Source of the DNA: Juglans regia
Taxonomy: Eukaryota; Streptophyta; Magnoliopsida; Fagales; Juglandaceae
Direction of reading: 5' to 3'
DNA: 64,000 nucleotides
Assembly: GCF_001411555.2 (NCBI RefSeq)
Contig: NC_049901.1
Coordinates: 35,102,838 to 35,166,837 of the forward strand
The notes beneath the pieces were generated by a model, which worked only from the letters and a program-made list of their open reading frames with translations, was not told the origin of the DNA and did not search any database. Positions 22,877-35,334 of this stretch are shown piece after piece. Position 1 is the stretch's first letter. Each line of letters begins with the position of its first letter. A program made the translations under genes and the position numbers.

Positions 22877-23559
22877 TGTTGTAGATATGAATTGAATTTT
22901 TTTTCATTCAAATAGTTAAACATAAAAGATTGATAAAGAAACAAAATATTACCTCAAATCCAGCAGAATTTGTGTATGTAAGTCTCTAATAGCTTCCACG
23001 AGTACAAAGATGAATACAAGCTGAAGGAGAAACAGGGGAATGTTGAATACAAACTGGAGAAATATGGGGAATGATGAATACAAATTCAAGAGAAACGGGG
23101 GATTTCTTCGGCTCGGCTGGGAAGGATATTTTATTAGAATGTTATTTTAGGAGAATAGTATTTGATATTATTTAAATTCTATGTATGTGTATTTTTTTTA
23201 TATGTGATTATTAATTGGAATTTGTAACGGCAAGTGTAGAATATAATGAATCTCAGAATGATATACATACATTTGAATCGTCAGGAACTGTTTAAACGAG
23301 AGAATTTAAATGATACGGTGAAAAATCAACGGTTGATTATTATATTTATTTGTCATAATTTAACAATCAATAAATGGTAATAAATGGTATTAAAGAGTTA
23401 ATAGATGGGCATCATCAGATTTGAAATACGGATGGCATAAAATACCCAATCAATGGGTATCAAATTGGAAATAGAGCTTTTTAACGATTTGAAGAACTTT
23501 TAACGGAGAGGAATTGTTTTTAACGGAAAAATCTTGTTAACTGTTAAAACAAGAATTGC

Positions 23560-23591
23560 CGTTAGATAGGCTTTTTATATATATAGGTAGA
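23560..23591 (-). repeat. Helitron 5' terminus
   Basis: On the minus strand the element begins A|TCTACCTATATATA and continues with AAAAAGCCTATCTAACGG. The TC start, TA-rich opening and neighbouring A fit plant Helitrons. Confidence 0.75.
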
Positions 23592-23855
23592 TATATATAT
23601 ATATATATATATAAAACTAAAAGCAATATCTGTATATGATGAAAGTTAGATAATAATTACTTGGTATATAATCTTCCGTTTTCTTTTGTTATTGGTATTG
23701 TGTCTCAAGCACTAATGTATATATATTTTTGGGCAGTGTATCATTAATTTATTGAGAATATAAATTTTTTCTGATCCATCATTTTGCATTATCCTAGAAA
23801 TTCTAAGAGGTACCCAAATCCTAAACTGTTTTTATATATACATATACACACACAA

Positions 23856-26450
23856 ATTAGCCTTTGTTCAGTTTTCTATAAAATTTGTTCAAAAATTATT
23901 GTGAATCGCATGACAGGTTTCCTTCCCAAAATGATTTCTCTTGAATAAGGTGCGTTTATACCTGGGCGAAGTATTTTTGAGAATATCAGTCTTACCCAGG
24001 AAATGGTTCACTCTCTGAAGAGGACGTCACATGGTGGTGATATTATGATTAAAGTTGATATGGCTAAAGCATATGATCGGGTGGAGTGGCAATTTTTGCT
24101 TGAGGTTTTGAGGTGTTTTGGCTTTCCTTCTTCCTTTTGTGCTCTGATTAGTGCTTGTATTTCGAATGTGTGGTATTCTGTGATGCTTAATGGTACGACG
24201 AAAGGTTTCTTTCAAGGGAGGTGGGGTTTGCGCCAAGGGGATCCTCTCTCGCCTTACCTTTTTATTATTCTTCAAGAAGTACTTTCTAGACTTTTGAAAC
24301 AAAGCTTTGATGGGAACAAGATTGGAAAATTTTCCCAAGCTAGAGGTACTCCTCATATTTCTCATCTTATGTATGCTGATGATATTATTATTTTTCTGAA
24401 TGGGGGTAAGAAATCGGTTAAGGAACTTTTGGTGGTTTTTGAAAAATATGAAAAATGGACAGGTCAGCAAATTAGTAAAGAAAAGACGGCTATATTTTAT
24501 TCTCCTAAAATTTCGTTAGCAAGAAAGAGAGATCTTAAAAGGCTGACAGGGTTCTCTGAAGGTTTGTTTCCTTTTAAATACCTTGGGGTTCCGATTGTTT
24601 TAGGGCGTCTTAAGCATGAGCATCTAGAGGAGATGATTAACAAAGTCTGGAATAAAATCAGTGGTTGGAAAATGAAATTATTATCTGCGGGTGGGCGCTT
24701 AATTTTACTTCGTCATGTGCTGTCTAGTATGGCTTTACATATTTTTGCAGTTTTACAGGTTCCTCATTCTATTATTAAAATTTTAAATCGACTGTTGAGC
24801 ACATTTTTTTGGGGTGAGATTAATGGTAAAGGAAAAAAAAAGTGGGTGGCTTGGGAGAATATTTGTAAGCCAATAGAGGAGGGTGGTCTTGGTTTGCGGA
24901 ATTTGGGGGATATTCAAAGAGCGTTGCATATGAGGTTTGCTTGGAATCTTTTGAAAGGAGAATCTTTGTGGGCTAGTTTCTTTAAAGGAAAATATGTGGG
25001 AAATTCGAGTTGGTGTCTTATTGATATGAGAAAAGGTACGAGGTTTTGGAAAATGATTGTCAAAAGTATTCCGAGTGTTTTTAATAATTCTAAATGGAGA
25101 GTTCGAGATGGTAATATTTTATTTTGGTATGATAAATGGAGAGATGAGGGTCCTCTAATTGATGAGTTACAGATAGTGGGTAATCCGATGTTGCAAGTTA
25201 AAGAGTGTAAGTTGTCCAATAGTTGGGATGTGGAGTTTTTGAGTACGTTAGTTGGTCAGGATAAGGTGGAGAGTATTATTGAGGCTTTGGCTGGGTGTAA
25301 GGGAGGATCTGATGTATTGATCTGGATGAAGAATGACAATGGGAATTTTTCGACTAAATCCGCTTGGGATTATATTCGGGTTCAAGGTTCTAGTATGGAG
25401 TGGCATCCTTGGGTATGGCATAAATTACTTCCACTTAAAGTTTCGGTTTTAATGTGGAAGGTGTGGTTCATGGCATTAAGTGTTGATGATCGTCTTCGGC
25501 GCATTGGGATCCAGATTGTTTCTCGTTGTGATTGTTGTGATGAAGGTAATTATGAAGATCAAGATCATGTGTTACTTACAGGGGAATTTGCATCAGCTAT
25601 ATGGCACTTCTATGGATCTATTTTTGGTATTCCTATTGGTCGTACTTGGAGGGAGACGGTTCAAATTTGGTTTCGAAGGGCATCTTTTAATTCTCAACTG
25701 GGATTAATAGTGGGGATTTTACCGTCTATTATTACTTGGCACCTTTGGACTAGACGTTGTGCTGCACGTATGGAGGGAAGGTTCCAGTCTATTTTTTCGG
25801 TTCGGCTTTCTATTAGTAGATGGATGGGAGTTGTAGTTCGAGATATGAAAAATGTTAGTAATTGTTCCAGACATGATTTACAGGTTTTACAGTCATTGAA
25901 TATTCCTGTTTTGGTTCCTATTAGAAAGCATGTACAACCAGTGGCTTGGCAAAAGCCAGCTCATGGGTGGTTTAAATTGAATACAGTTGGGAGTAGTATG
26001 GGTAATCCTGGTTGTTCAGGGGTGGGCGGTATCATTAGGAATGATCGTGGTCTTATGGTTTATGCTTTTAATTCTTCTATTGGGATCGGTACAAGTAATA
26101 GAGCGGAGTTGTTAGCTGTTCTTCAGGGGCTCAAAGCATGTAAGGAGTTGGGGATTAATTTTGTGGAAATTGAATTAGATTCGCAAGTGGTGATTTCGTG
26201 GTGGCATAGGAGAAGGTGTGGTGTGTGGTATTTAGAAGATTTTTGGGAAGATAAATTGTCCCTCATGGATTCTATGGTGTGCGTTGTTCGTCATGTTTAT
26301 AGAGAGGGAAATAAAGTTGCGGATTGGTTGGCTCGGAGTGGTGCATTGGGTCTTAATTCAGAGTGGAGATTTGTTAGGGAGGTGCCTAGGGTGCTTCGTG
26401 GTTTAATCCGTTTGGATAATTTGGGTTTGCCTTCTTTACGTTATCGTTAG
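23856..26450 (+). pseudogene. LINE reverse transcriptase / zf-RVT / RNase H
   Basis: The frame is open from 23856 to 26450 except for one TAA at 23946-23948 (family residue Gln in LEQGAFIPGRSI). RT motifs include KVDMAKAYDRVEW, GLRQGDPLSPYLFI and the catalytic MYADDIIIF near 24370. A zf-RVT domain follows (WVWHKLLPLKVSVLMWK), with Cys/His pairs near CDCCDEGNYEDQDHVL. The C-terminal RNase H reads KLNTVGSSMG, where the family has an Asp that is needed for catalysis; here it is Val. The later RAELLAVLQGL and ELDSQVV acidic residues remain. The protein would copy LINE RNA into chromosomal nicks. The copy is dead because it lacks the endonuclease and RNase H is damaged. Confidence 0.9.
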
Positions 26451-26663
26451 TGTCTTGTTCTTGTGTAATGTTTGTCCGTTTTTAGTAGGTTTGTAATTTT
26501 GTTTTGTAATTTTGACATCTGGTAATATTGTTTGTAATACTAGGTGTCGGTCTGTAACCACGGTATTCCTCCGCCACAAGTGAGGGTTATTAATAAAATT
26601 TGGGACGGGGTCACTCATGGACAGGTGGCTTCGGCTCTTCTATTAAAAAAAAAAAAAAAAAAA
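23856..26663 (+). mobile_element. 5'-truncated L1-type LINE with poly(A) tail
   Basis: Recognisable RT sequence starts abruptly at 23856 (ISLCSVFYKICSK). The element ends in a short 3' UTR and a 19-base A run at 26645-26663. The leader, ORF1 and endonuclease are missing, as is usual when target-primed reverse transcription stops early. I could not find a target-site duplication. Confidence 0.88.
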
Positions 26664-27000
26664 TTGGGCCTGCCAAGGAACAAGGGTAGGAGGGAGTCAG
26701 GATATATTAGTTATAAATTTCACGAGTTGGTGACATGTTAACAAAAAACAATTGGGTCTTGGTTCTATTATACCTAAACTTCCACCCAATCTTCTTGCTG
26801 TTCTTAGAGCCCAATTTCGTTAAGCATCTCTATTTCTTTATAATAGCATCATCTGGACTTTCAAATGATCCCAACCTAATCATTGCCACCAAAAATTATT
26901 ATTGTAAGATTAGATTCCTAATTAAGTTGATATTGTGACAAATGAGCAATTAAGGAGCTAACTATCTAGCTGTTAATGTTGGCCTACTTTTATGTATTGA
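26664..27000. other. intergenic, nothing recognised
   Basis: AT-rich unique-looking sequence between the LINE tail and the TBL fragment. The open frame at 26735-26938 has no recognisable motif. Confidence 0.4.
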
Positions 27001-27004
27001 AGAT

Positions 27005-27262
27005 ACTTATAGAACTTTCATGCATGGCCTTCTCCACCATAAGTAGGAGTCAAACACCAATATGTCTACATCTGTCCAATGCCTAGCAGGCTTCTCTATT
27101 GCCTTGACTCTAACAATCTAGAATTATGGCTTTAAAATTTAGTTGTATCTTAAGATCAGCCTTTTAGGTATATATTATTTCTTTAGACTATTGCTAATCC
27201 AATAATTCCTATCTCAATTCTAAGGTTGATAAGGCAGAACTACATGTTAGTAAATTTAACCA

Positions 27263-27299
<37 letters not shown>

Positions 27300-27475
27300 A
27301 TATTACTCAAAATGGCCTTAAAGGTGGTCAAAGAGCCATTGTGTTGCATGGATTTGAGTTTTGGTGAAATCCATGAATCGAGCAGGCAGACCATTGAAAC
27401 CCACTGACCCCTATTAAGAGAATCTCCCACAAACATAAGCCTCTTCTTCCTTAGCCTCTCCAACATCATCTTGAC
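27005..27475 (-). pseudogene. TBL/PMR5-type O-acetyltransferase gene fragment
   Basis: The upstream piece (about 27311-27469) reads [20 protein letters not shown] and [11 protein letters not shown]. It contains the GDS esterase motif of the TRICHOME BIREFRINGENCE-LIKE family and is preceded by a possible splice acceptor (TTTTGTCAAG). A second piece (about 27008-27124) reads VRVKAIEKPARHWTDVDILV and FDSYLWWRRPCMKVL, then a stop. Such Golgi proteins acetylate xylan, pectin or mannan. Between the pieces a (TA)n tract and unrelated sequence replace the expected WAPLLVES region, and the C-terminal DxxH motif is not seen. Other exons were not found. This is clearly a relic. Confidence 0.8.
27265..27303. 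repeat. (TA)n microsatellite inside the TBL relic
   Basis: About 18 TA units with one interruption. The tract lies exactly where the TBL reading frame is lost. Confidence 0.85.
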
Positions 27476-27499
27476 AAAATGAATTCAAATAATCACTGT

Positions 27500-27990
27500 A
27501 TTTCTTTATTGTTCATTCACAGCTTGTGCCCTCAGTTATGCCAAATTTATGCCACACAAAAAACACGTACATGCATATAAAGGCACCATTTTAACAGAAA
27601 ACTGGTTCACTTTACCAACAAAATACATTGTAACCCGTACCTATTTTCTTTACTAGAAAGGGGAGTAATCATGAGGAAATTGGATCAACATGATTTCCCA
27701 ATTAACTCGTACTTTTCTACCATGATTTACAGGCCATGCTTTCATTGTTAACACAACATGTGACTTACAGTTAACTAATATTGAGCCTTCTCAATATTTC
27801 CAACTTTGTTGCCCCTTTTAGCAAAAATGGCACTTTCATATTATCTTTTCATAACTTGATCCCCTGTTTTCAGCTTCACATGATTCACATGATATTCCTG
27901 CCATATAGAAATTTCACTCACCAATACAAAATGAGCCATTAACATTTTGTTAATTAAGGGAGGCATTCGCATTATGTTTTTGAAATAATA
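27500..27990. other. no gene seen
   Basis: Ordinary AT-rich sequence between the TBL relic and the CACTA transposase. I looked here for a CACTA 5' end and its subterminal repeats and found none. Confidence 0.4.
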
Positions 27991-30900
27991 ATGGGTAGTT
28001 TTGACCATATGAACTCCAATCCATGTTTGTTAGCTTGGTGTGCTTTTATAATAAACCTAGTGTTCAAATATTTAATTTTTCAGATGGACAAAACTTGGAT
28101 GCAGCTTACCGATAGGTTTAGGTCAAGGGACTATGGCAAAGGAGTTGGGCAGTTTATCACAATGGCTCGAGCTCATGCTTTCGGAAGCAACAATATTAAG
28201 TGTTCATGTCGTAGATGTCGTAATAACTTGTTCCTGCCTATAAGCCAGGTAGAACGACATTTATTTATCACGGGCATAGATCTAACTTACACTGATTGAA
28301 TTTTTCATGGGGAGACAGAACCCATGAATTTCATGGGCCTCGACGATATGTAGCTTGATAATCTTGATGATAGTTACTTTGATGACATCGACGATATGTT
28401 GGGTGACATTCATGCGGCAACCACCGTTGGGATTGATGAAGACGCAGCTCCACATACCTTGGGAATTAGCACGGTTGAACCCGAACCAACGACTTTTGAG
28501 AAGCTCTTGGAAGATGCTCGGTGTCCACTTTAAGATGGTTGCACAACATTTTCCAAACTATCATTCATTGTGAAGTTGCTCCACATCAAATCAATTGGTG
28601 GGTGGAGTGTAAAATCCTTTGACATGCTACACTATGAAAACAGTTTTTCCTGAAGTGCTTTTGCCAGATTCTTTCCATGATGCACAATGATTGGAGCGCG
28701 GGTTGGGATTTACATACATTAAAATTCATGCATGTCCAAACGATTGTGTACTATTTTATAAGGAAAATATCAACAAGCAAGAGTGCCCAAAGTGTAAAGC
28801 ATCTAGGTGGTTGTCCTCCTCCACACCTTCTAAATGACCAGTACCCCAAAAAGTAGTGCGGTATTTTCCACTGAAGCCAATGTTGCAGAGACTATTTATG
28901 TCCAAGAAAACTGCATCATCCATGAGGTGGCATTGATCAGAAAGGATGCACGATGAAAGCACTTTGTGACATCCTGCAGACTTAGAGGTGTGGTCCACAT
29001 TTGACAGAAAGCATCATTGGTCTACTAAAGATGCTCGTAATGTCAGGCTCAGTCTTGCTAGTGATGGATTTAACCCATTCAATTATACGAGCAAACCATA
29101 CAGTATATGGCTAATGATTCTAGTTCCATATAACTTGCCTCCTTGGTTATGTATGAAAGATCCATTCTTCATGTTGTTTACACTAATTCTTGGGCCTGAA
29201 TCTCCTGGCAATGAAATTAATGTTTACTTATGTTCTTTAGTTGATAAACTAGTTTATTTGTGGAAAAATGGTGTTGATACGTATGATGTCATGGTTGGAC
29301 AAAGATTTAAATTACATGTAGCGTTATTGTGGACAATTAACGATTTTCCCGCATACAGTAACCTTTCTGGCCGGAGCACTAAAGGAAAGTTAGCATGTCC
29401 TTGTTGCAATCTAGATATAGAATCTCAGTGGTTGAGACATGGGTGAAAACATTACTACATGGGTCAATGGCGCTTCCTACCAGTAGGTCACATCTGGAGA
29501 TCCAAGAAGAGCTCTTTTAATGGCAAATAAGATAACCGAATACCACCTACGCAACTTTTGGGAGAGGATATACTGCAACAATTAAATGGCATCGGTCATA
29601 TAGATTTTGGCAAGGCTAGTAAAAGAATGGAACACACTCTTGAGGAGTTAAATTGGACAAAACGAAGTATCTTCTTTAATCTACTCTATTGGCCATCTCT
29701 AAACTTTGACATGATCTAGATGTCATGCACATCAAAAAAAGCATTTGTGACAATGTGTTGGGTACATTGATGTATATTCCAGGTAAAACAAAAGATGGTA
29801 CCAATGCTCGATGGGACTTGGCAAAACTTTGTATAAGAAAAGAGTTACATTTGAGAGAAGTTGGCGATCGAGTTATAATCCCTCGTGCATATTTTATGTT
29901 GCATGGAGATGAGAGAAAAGAGTTTTGAGCATGGCTAAACTCGGTCAAATTTCCTAATGGTTTTGCATCTAATGTTTCTGGTTGTGTTAATGTTACTGAC
30001 TGTAAAATATCTGGTATGAAAAGCCATGATGTCCACATATTCATGCAAAGGCTATTGCTAGCTGTAATCAGAGGGTACTTAAGACATGACATCCTGGTGG
30101 CACTGATGGACCTTAGCACATTCTTCAGCAAATTATGTGAACGAACATGTAAGAAAGAAGCAGTGAAATGTCTTGAGATTGACATTGTCCTCATTCTTTG
30201 TGAGCTGAAAATAATATTTTCACCAACTTTTTTGGCATAATGGTCCACCTAGCTATCCACTTGCCCCGAGATTTGATGCTTGGAGGTCTAGTTCAATACA
30301 GATGGATGTATCCCCTCAAAAGGTATTTGGAGAAATTTAAGTGGTACGTGAAAAACAAAGCCCACCTAGGAGGGTCCATTGCTGAGGCTTATATTCATGA
30401 AAAATGTTTGACTTTCTCATCGATGCATCTACATGATGTACCAACTAAGTTCACTCGAGAGGATTGAAATATTGATGTTGGTGTGCAAACATCCGAGATA
30501 TTTGGCTTCTCAATATTTTATCAGAAAGTACGGCCACTTGATAATGCAATAACCATCCACTTAGAGAAGAAACTATTTAAAACTGTCAGATGGTACACCC
30601 TTAACAATTGCGCCGAGATTGTCCAATATTTGGAGTAAGAACCTAACATTGACCTTGGCTCGTTACCTAAATTTAACTGTGGTAGCCATTCACCATCTTT
30701 GCACTTTGGATGAAACTAAATCATTTTATTACACATTGCAAGGAGCATAATATCATTTTGAAGGAGCAGAGCATATCTAACATTGAAAGGAGGCATGAAG
30801 CTGAATTTCCATCGAGGTTCAGGAAACGCGTAAGTTCTATTAATGTGCCTATCTATCAACTTTGGTACGGATGATCATTAAACCTTAGTCATTAAACCTT

Positions 30901-31062
30901 AGTCATTGCGGTTGCCTTTTCAACTACTTTACTTCATCATTTCTAGATTCAAGCATTGCATGCTACGGATCCTCCAAGTGTCTCTGATGATCTTTATGCA
31001 ATAGCTTGTGGACCAGACCCTTGGGTGGGTTCATATTCTGGCTGTATAATGAACGGTATACA
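27991..31062 (+). pseudogene. En/Spm (CACTA) TNP2-like transposase, decayed and interrupted
   Basis: The probable start is at 28084, reading MDKTWMQLTDRFRSRDYGKG. This opens the Transpos_assoc domain, which includes CSCRRCRNN. The Transposase_21 region follows with YIKIHACPNDCVLFYKE, a zinc-like CPKCKASRW, then DGFNPFN, SIWLMILVPYNLPPWLCMK and TINDFPAYSNLSG (catalytic-aspartate regions of the family). DUF4218 is seen at 30080-30470 (DLSTFFSKLCERT, MVHLAIHLPRDL, GGLVQYRWMYP). A final exon after a GTAAGT...AG intron reads DDLYAIACGPDPWVGSYSG. Then CIMNGI is cut at about 31062 by a LINE. Many stops and shifts are present. TNP2 would bind and cut CACTA termini. Confidence 0.88.
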
Positions 31063-31420
31063 AAGTTAGGGCGACATGTACAAGAGTGACCCCTCTCCAG
31101 TTTATTAAAAACCTCACTTACGGAGGAGGAATACGTAGTTACAAACCACCCAAAAAACCACATTAACCCAAAGAGTAAAAAACCAACAAATCAACCAATA
31201 CCACCCACAACTCAAAAATAGGAAACAACAAAACTCATATCCTAAGACTTGGCAAACCCAGCAAATCCAACCGAAGCAAACCTTGAGCATGATGAGGCAA
31301 TTCAGATGAAGACATATAGATGCAATCAGTCCCCTCTTCTCCCTGTCTAGCAATGAAATCCACAACTTTATTCCCTTCTCGAAATTGATGTGAAACCAAA
31401 TATTGAAAACCAATTAGCCC

Positions 31421-34400
31421 CTACATCACTTCCTCCCAATAATCCGAAATGTTCCACACCGTGCACTTCTTCTCCCTAAGCCAATTAACCACCAAAGTTG
31501 AATCACTTTCTATCTCCAAATTCCTATATCCCAATTCTTTACAAAGCTTTAAACCACCAATAAGTGCCCTTAACTCTGCTTCATTATTAGTACCAAAACC
31601 AAACCTAGTAGAGAAAGCCGCCAAAAAACGCCCTCTATGATCCCTAATAACCCCACCTCCACCACAACTACCTAGATTGCCCCTACATGAACCATCTACG
31701 TTTAATTTCTCCCATCCATCCCTCAATTTGGCCCACGAAACTAGCTTCGCTGTTCTCACTGGGATACCCAACTCAGTAATAATACTGCGGTCAAAACTTG
31801 ATAAAGATTTTGCTTTCAGTAGCTTGGACGAAACAACCATCAGCCAATATTTGATAGAGCACCAAATCGCATCCACTGACTCATACCTCCCCTGCATCCG
31901 AGCATCACATCTCCACTTCCAGAGCCTCCAAGAAATCCGCATCGGCATGATTCCAATTAAAACCCAACGCTGCGTCGACTTCTTTGCACAATTAAACCAC
32001 ACTCTACATCTCGCCCACCACTCATTGAAACCCATGCATGGAACGCTTAAGAAACATGCTGCTCGATGCCAAACTTCAGACGCCACAGACCCCTTACACA
32101 AAATGTGATCCCGATCCTTTACCCCTCCTCTGGAACAACAGATACACTTTGAGGCCAAAGACACACCCACCGATTGCACCCTTTCCTCCACAGGAAGACA
32201 ATTAAACCTTGCCTTCCACATGCACACGGGCATATTTTTTGGTATAAGATTGTACCATATCCAGTCCAAACCCTCAAGCTGTGGCTGCTTAAACCGAGTG
32301 ATCTCCCATGCCGTTCTAGTCGAGAATGTCCCATCCACACCAGGATACCACACTCGAATGTCAAGCCCCACCCTTCTCCCAGGAATCTCCCTTAGAATGT
32401 CAGCACCCACATTTGAGTCCACTAGTGAGCCCAATAACTCCCAACCCCATTTCCCATCCACCCAACACTCTTTCACCTCCAAATTAGGCTGCTTAATATA
32501 AGGCAGTTTTGCTGAGGGCACCCCTTCACCAACCAATGGTTGAACCAAAAAGAAACATCTCTCTCCCTTACTTTTACTGACATATTCACAATAGCCTCCA
32601 TCATAACAGTACAAATAGATTTCCAAAACATGGAATCCGAGTTCCTCATTGTTGTCTCCAGAAAATGCTTCCCCTTTAGATACTTTACCTTCAAAAACCT
32701 CGTCCACAAATTCCCTAATGATAACAAATGCCACGCAAATTTTATATGCAACGCCCTTTGCACCTCCGCAAAATCTCACACACCAATCCCCCCTTCCACG
32801 GTAGGTTTACACAATTAGGACCACGGCCTCCATTTCCTCATATTCCTACCATGCTATTCCCCCCCAAAAAAAGGAAGCTAGAATGGAATTTAATTTCTTC
32901 AAAACCATCTTCGGCATATGAATTACAAAATGAGTAGGCAAGCTTGCTAGAACATGTTTAATAAGAACCACAGCCCACCCTGAGAGAGCAACTTTACTTT
33001 CCACCCTTCCACTTTTTGCTGAAACTTCCTGACTAACTGCACAACTATTCTTGAATTCATTCTTCCCACAACCAGCGGTGCACCAAGATAGCAAGTGCGC
33101 AATTTTCCTTCAACGAAACTAGTGATATGTAAGAGAGAAATCCTTCTTGACTTTGAACATTTATCTAAAAAAAATAACGCCAACTTCTCATTATTTATTT
33201 TTTGCCCCGACCATGACTCATATTTTTTTGAAGTATCCAGTAGCACCCTCAAAGACTTCCTCTCACCATTCGTAAAAATCAATAAATCATTCGCATATAA
33301 TAGATGAGAGATTAAAGGGCCCCCCCTAGGATGGGAAAAGGTCTTAATGTTACCCTGCTGAAACTCCTTCTTCAATAAACAAGAAAGCACCTCCTCCATT
33401 ATAATGAACAAATACAATGATAAATGATCCTCTTGTCTCAACCCTTTCTTTGGCTGAAAGAATCCTTTATATGTCCCATTCATCATAATAGAAAACCATG
33501 GGGACTGAATGCAAACCTTGATCAAATCACAAGATTTTTTTGAGAAGCCAAAACTCTTCAAAAAGGCTGGTAAAAAACTCCAATCCACTCGATCATAGGC
33601 TTTGGCTTTGTCAATCTTCAACAAAATATTGCTACCCATAGCCTTCTTATTGATCACTTTCACCATCTCCTGAGCCAGAGTGATATTTTCAATGATACTC
33701 CCTCCTGGAATGAAAGCACCTTGCTCATGAGAAATTAGCCGACGGAGGAGTCACATCATTCGCCTTACTAAATTTTTTGAAAAAATCTTATAAGCCACAT
33801 AACATAAGCTTAAATTTGTCAAAAGACTTAGGATCCTGCACTTTAGGGATTAGCATAATAGAAGATAAGGAATAAAATCTGCGTAAGACTTGCCCTGAAA
33901 AGAAATCCCCCGCAGCTGCTATGACATCATCCTTAACAATTTCCCAACAAGACAAATAGAAAGTCGACCCAAACCTATCTGGCCCCGGACTACTCAATCT
34001 CAGAATGGAAGAAACGCCCTCCCAAAGCTCATTTTCTGAAGGTCTTCGACAAAGGGCCTCATTCTCCTCCTCTGAAACCTCTTCACTAATTAAGTCTGAT
34101 AAATCAACCTGTTCAGCCACACGACCCTCAACCAAAAAATTCTGAAATTGTTGAACCGCTCCCAAATGAACTTCCGCCGGCGAACATAACACCATCCCAT
34201 CCATAAGCGTCATCGAAGATATTACCGCCTTTCGTTTCCTTATGTTTGCAACAACATAAAAAAATTTGGAATTCTGATCACCTTCATCTAGCCATTTCTT
34301 CTTAGCCAATTGCGCCAACCTTATCTCATCATTTTGTTTCCAATATGCCAATTCAGCCTTAGAGACCAAAAACTCCATCTCCACATTAGGATGATAACCC

Positions 34401-35334
34401 CATGCAGCTGAACCTCTAACTTCACAATTCCCTCCTCCAAAATCGAGATAGTATTGCCAACATGAGCAAAAACATTTTTATTCCACGTTCGCAACATTAC
34501 CTTTAATTTTTTTAACCTTGCCGCAAGTCTTTACAGCCCATTTCCCTCCACAGGCTCCCTCCAAACCGCAGCAACACACTCTTGAAAAGAAGCATGAATA
34601 GTCCACATGTTTTGAAATTTGAACGGCACTAGACCGTATCTATCCTCCATCATTGATCCCCTTATAATCATAGGACAATGGTCTGATATCTTCCAATTAA
34701 CATACTCCATGGAAACTGAAGGATAGCCACGCAAAAACCTGGTGTTCATCACCACATGGTCCAAATGAGCCCAGCTACGTGCACATCCAGACTGTCCATT
34801 GCACCAAGATAGCCTGCGGCCCTTCACCGGCAACTCTAGAAATCCACACGAATTCAAGCTTTGATTAAATTCCTCCATCGCCACTAGTGCTCTCGGGTTA
34901 CCCCCGATCAGCTCACCGTCATTGCATATAATATTGAAATCACCTGCCACCAACCACGGAAGGTCACCGTCATGACACTCCAGCGCCTGCCAAAGGTCCT
35001 TCCTCTCTTGATAGGTACATTTAGCGTAAACAAATGTTAAAACCAGCTTCTGATCTGCAACCCGAAAGCAGCTTGTCAAAAACTGATCCGACATATCAAT
35101 AATATCTACCTCAAACACATCCTGCCACAGAAGCCACACCTTCTTTCCTACCACCTCATTGGAACAATAAGATTGGAAGCCAAGATAAATTGCAAGACCT
35201 GGTAACTTGTCCTCCCTTGCAAATGGTTCTAGAATAACAACAATATGAACCTTCCATTTATTCACTAACTGTTTCAAGCGTATCCGTGACGTACGTAAGC
35301 CATGGATGTTCCACACTAGAACTGATTCAATCAT
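31421..35334 (-). pseudogene. LINE ORF2: endonuclease, reverse transcriptase, RNase H
   Basis: ORF2 starts at 35334. The APE-type endonuclease reads VWNIHGLRTSR, ILEPF, VAGDFNII and ISDHCPMI, with all expected catalytic residues. A frameshift lies between 34531 and 34384. The RT follows (LLKIDKAKAYDRVDWSF, GLRQEDHLSLYLFI) with further shifts near 33780 and 33000. Its catalytic box is LLYANDLLIF, so the first Asp of YADD is Asn. A zf-RVT region (WIWYNLIPKNMPVCMWK) and an RNase H with KLNVDGSCRG, EAELRALIGGL and ESDSTLVVNW end the protein at 31421. RNase H looks intact but the RT active site is altered. Confidence 0.9.

Larger units (their letters stand above)
10289..23591 (-). mobile_element. 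Helitron, about 13.3 kb, both termini visible
   Basis: The 3' terminus (minus strand) is a GC-rich hairpin followed by CTAG, next to T. The 5' terminus begins TCTACCTATATATATAAA, next to A. Both flanks are a (TA)n tract (10274-10288 and 23592-23614), so the element went between A and T of a simple repeat, as Helitrons do. Inside, all on the minus strand, are a Rep/helicase gene (12787-17744) and an RPA70-like gene (10525-12597), the classic plant autonomous gene pair. The 5' half carries non-coding AT-rich repeats, a nested MITE and a captured piece of a host H+-ATPase gene in the opposite orientation. Several stops in the helicase gene mean this copy is unlikely to move by itself. Confidence 0.88.

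Noticed and set aside
31060..31065. ACAAAG as target-site duplication of the U6-LINE insertion
   Set aside because: Only 5-6 bases, partly overlapping the U6 start; too short to separate from chance.
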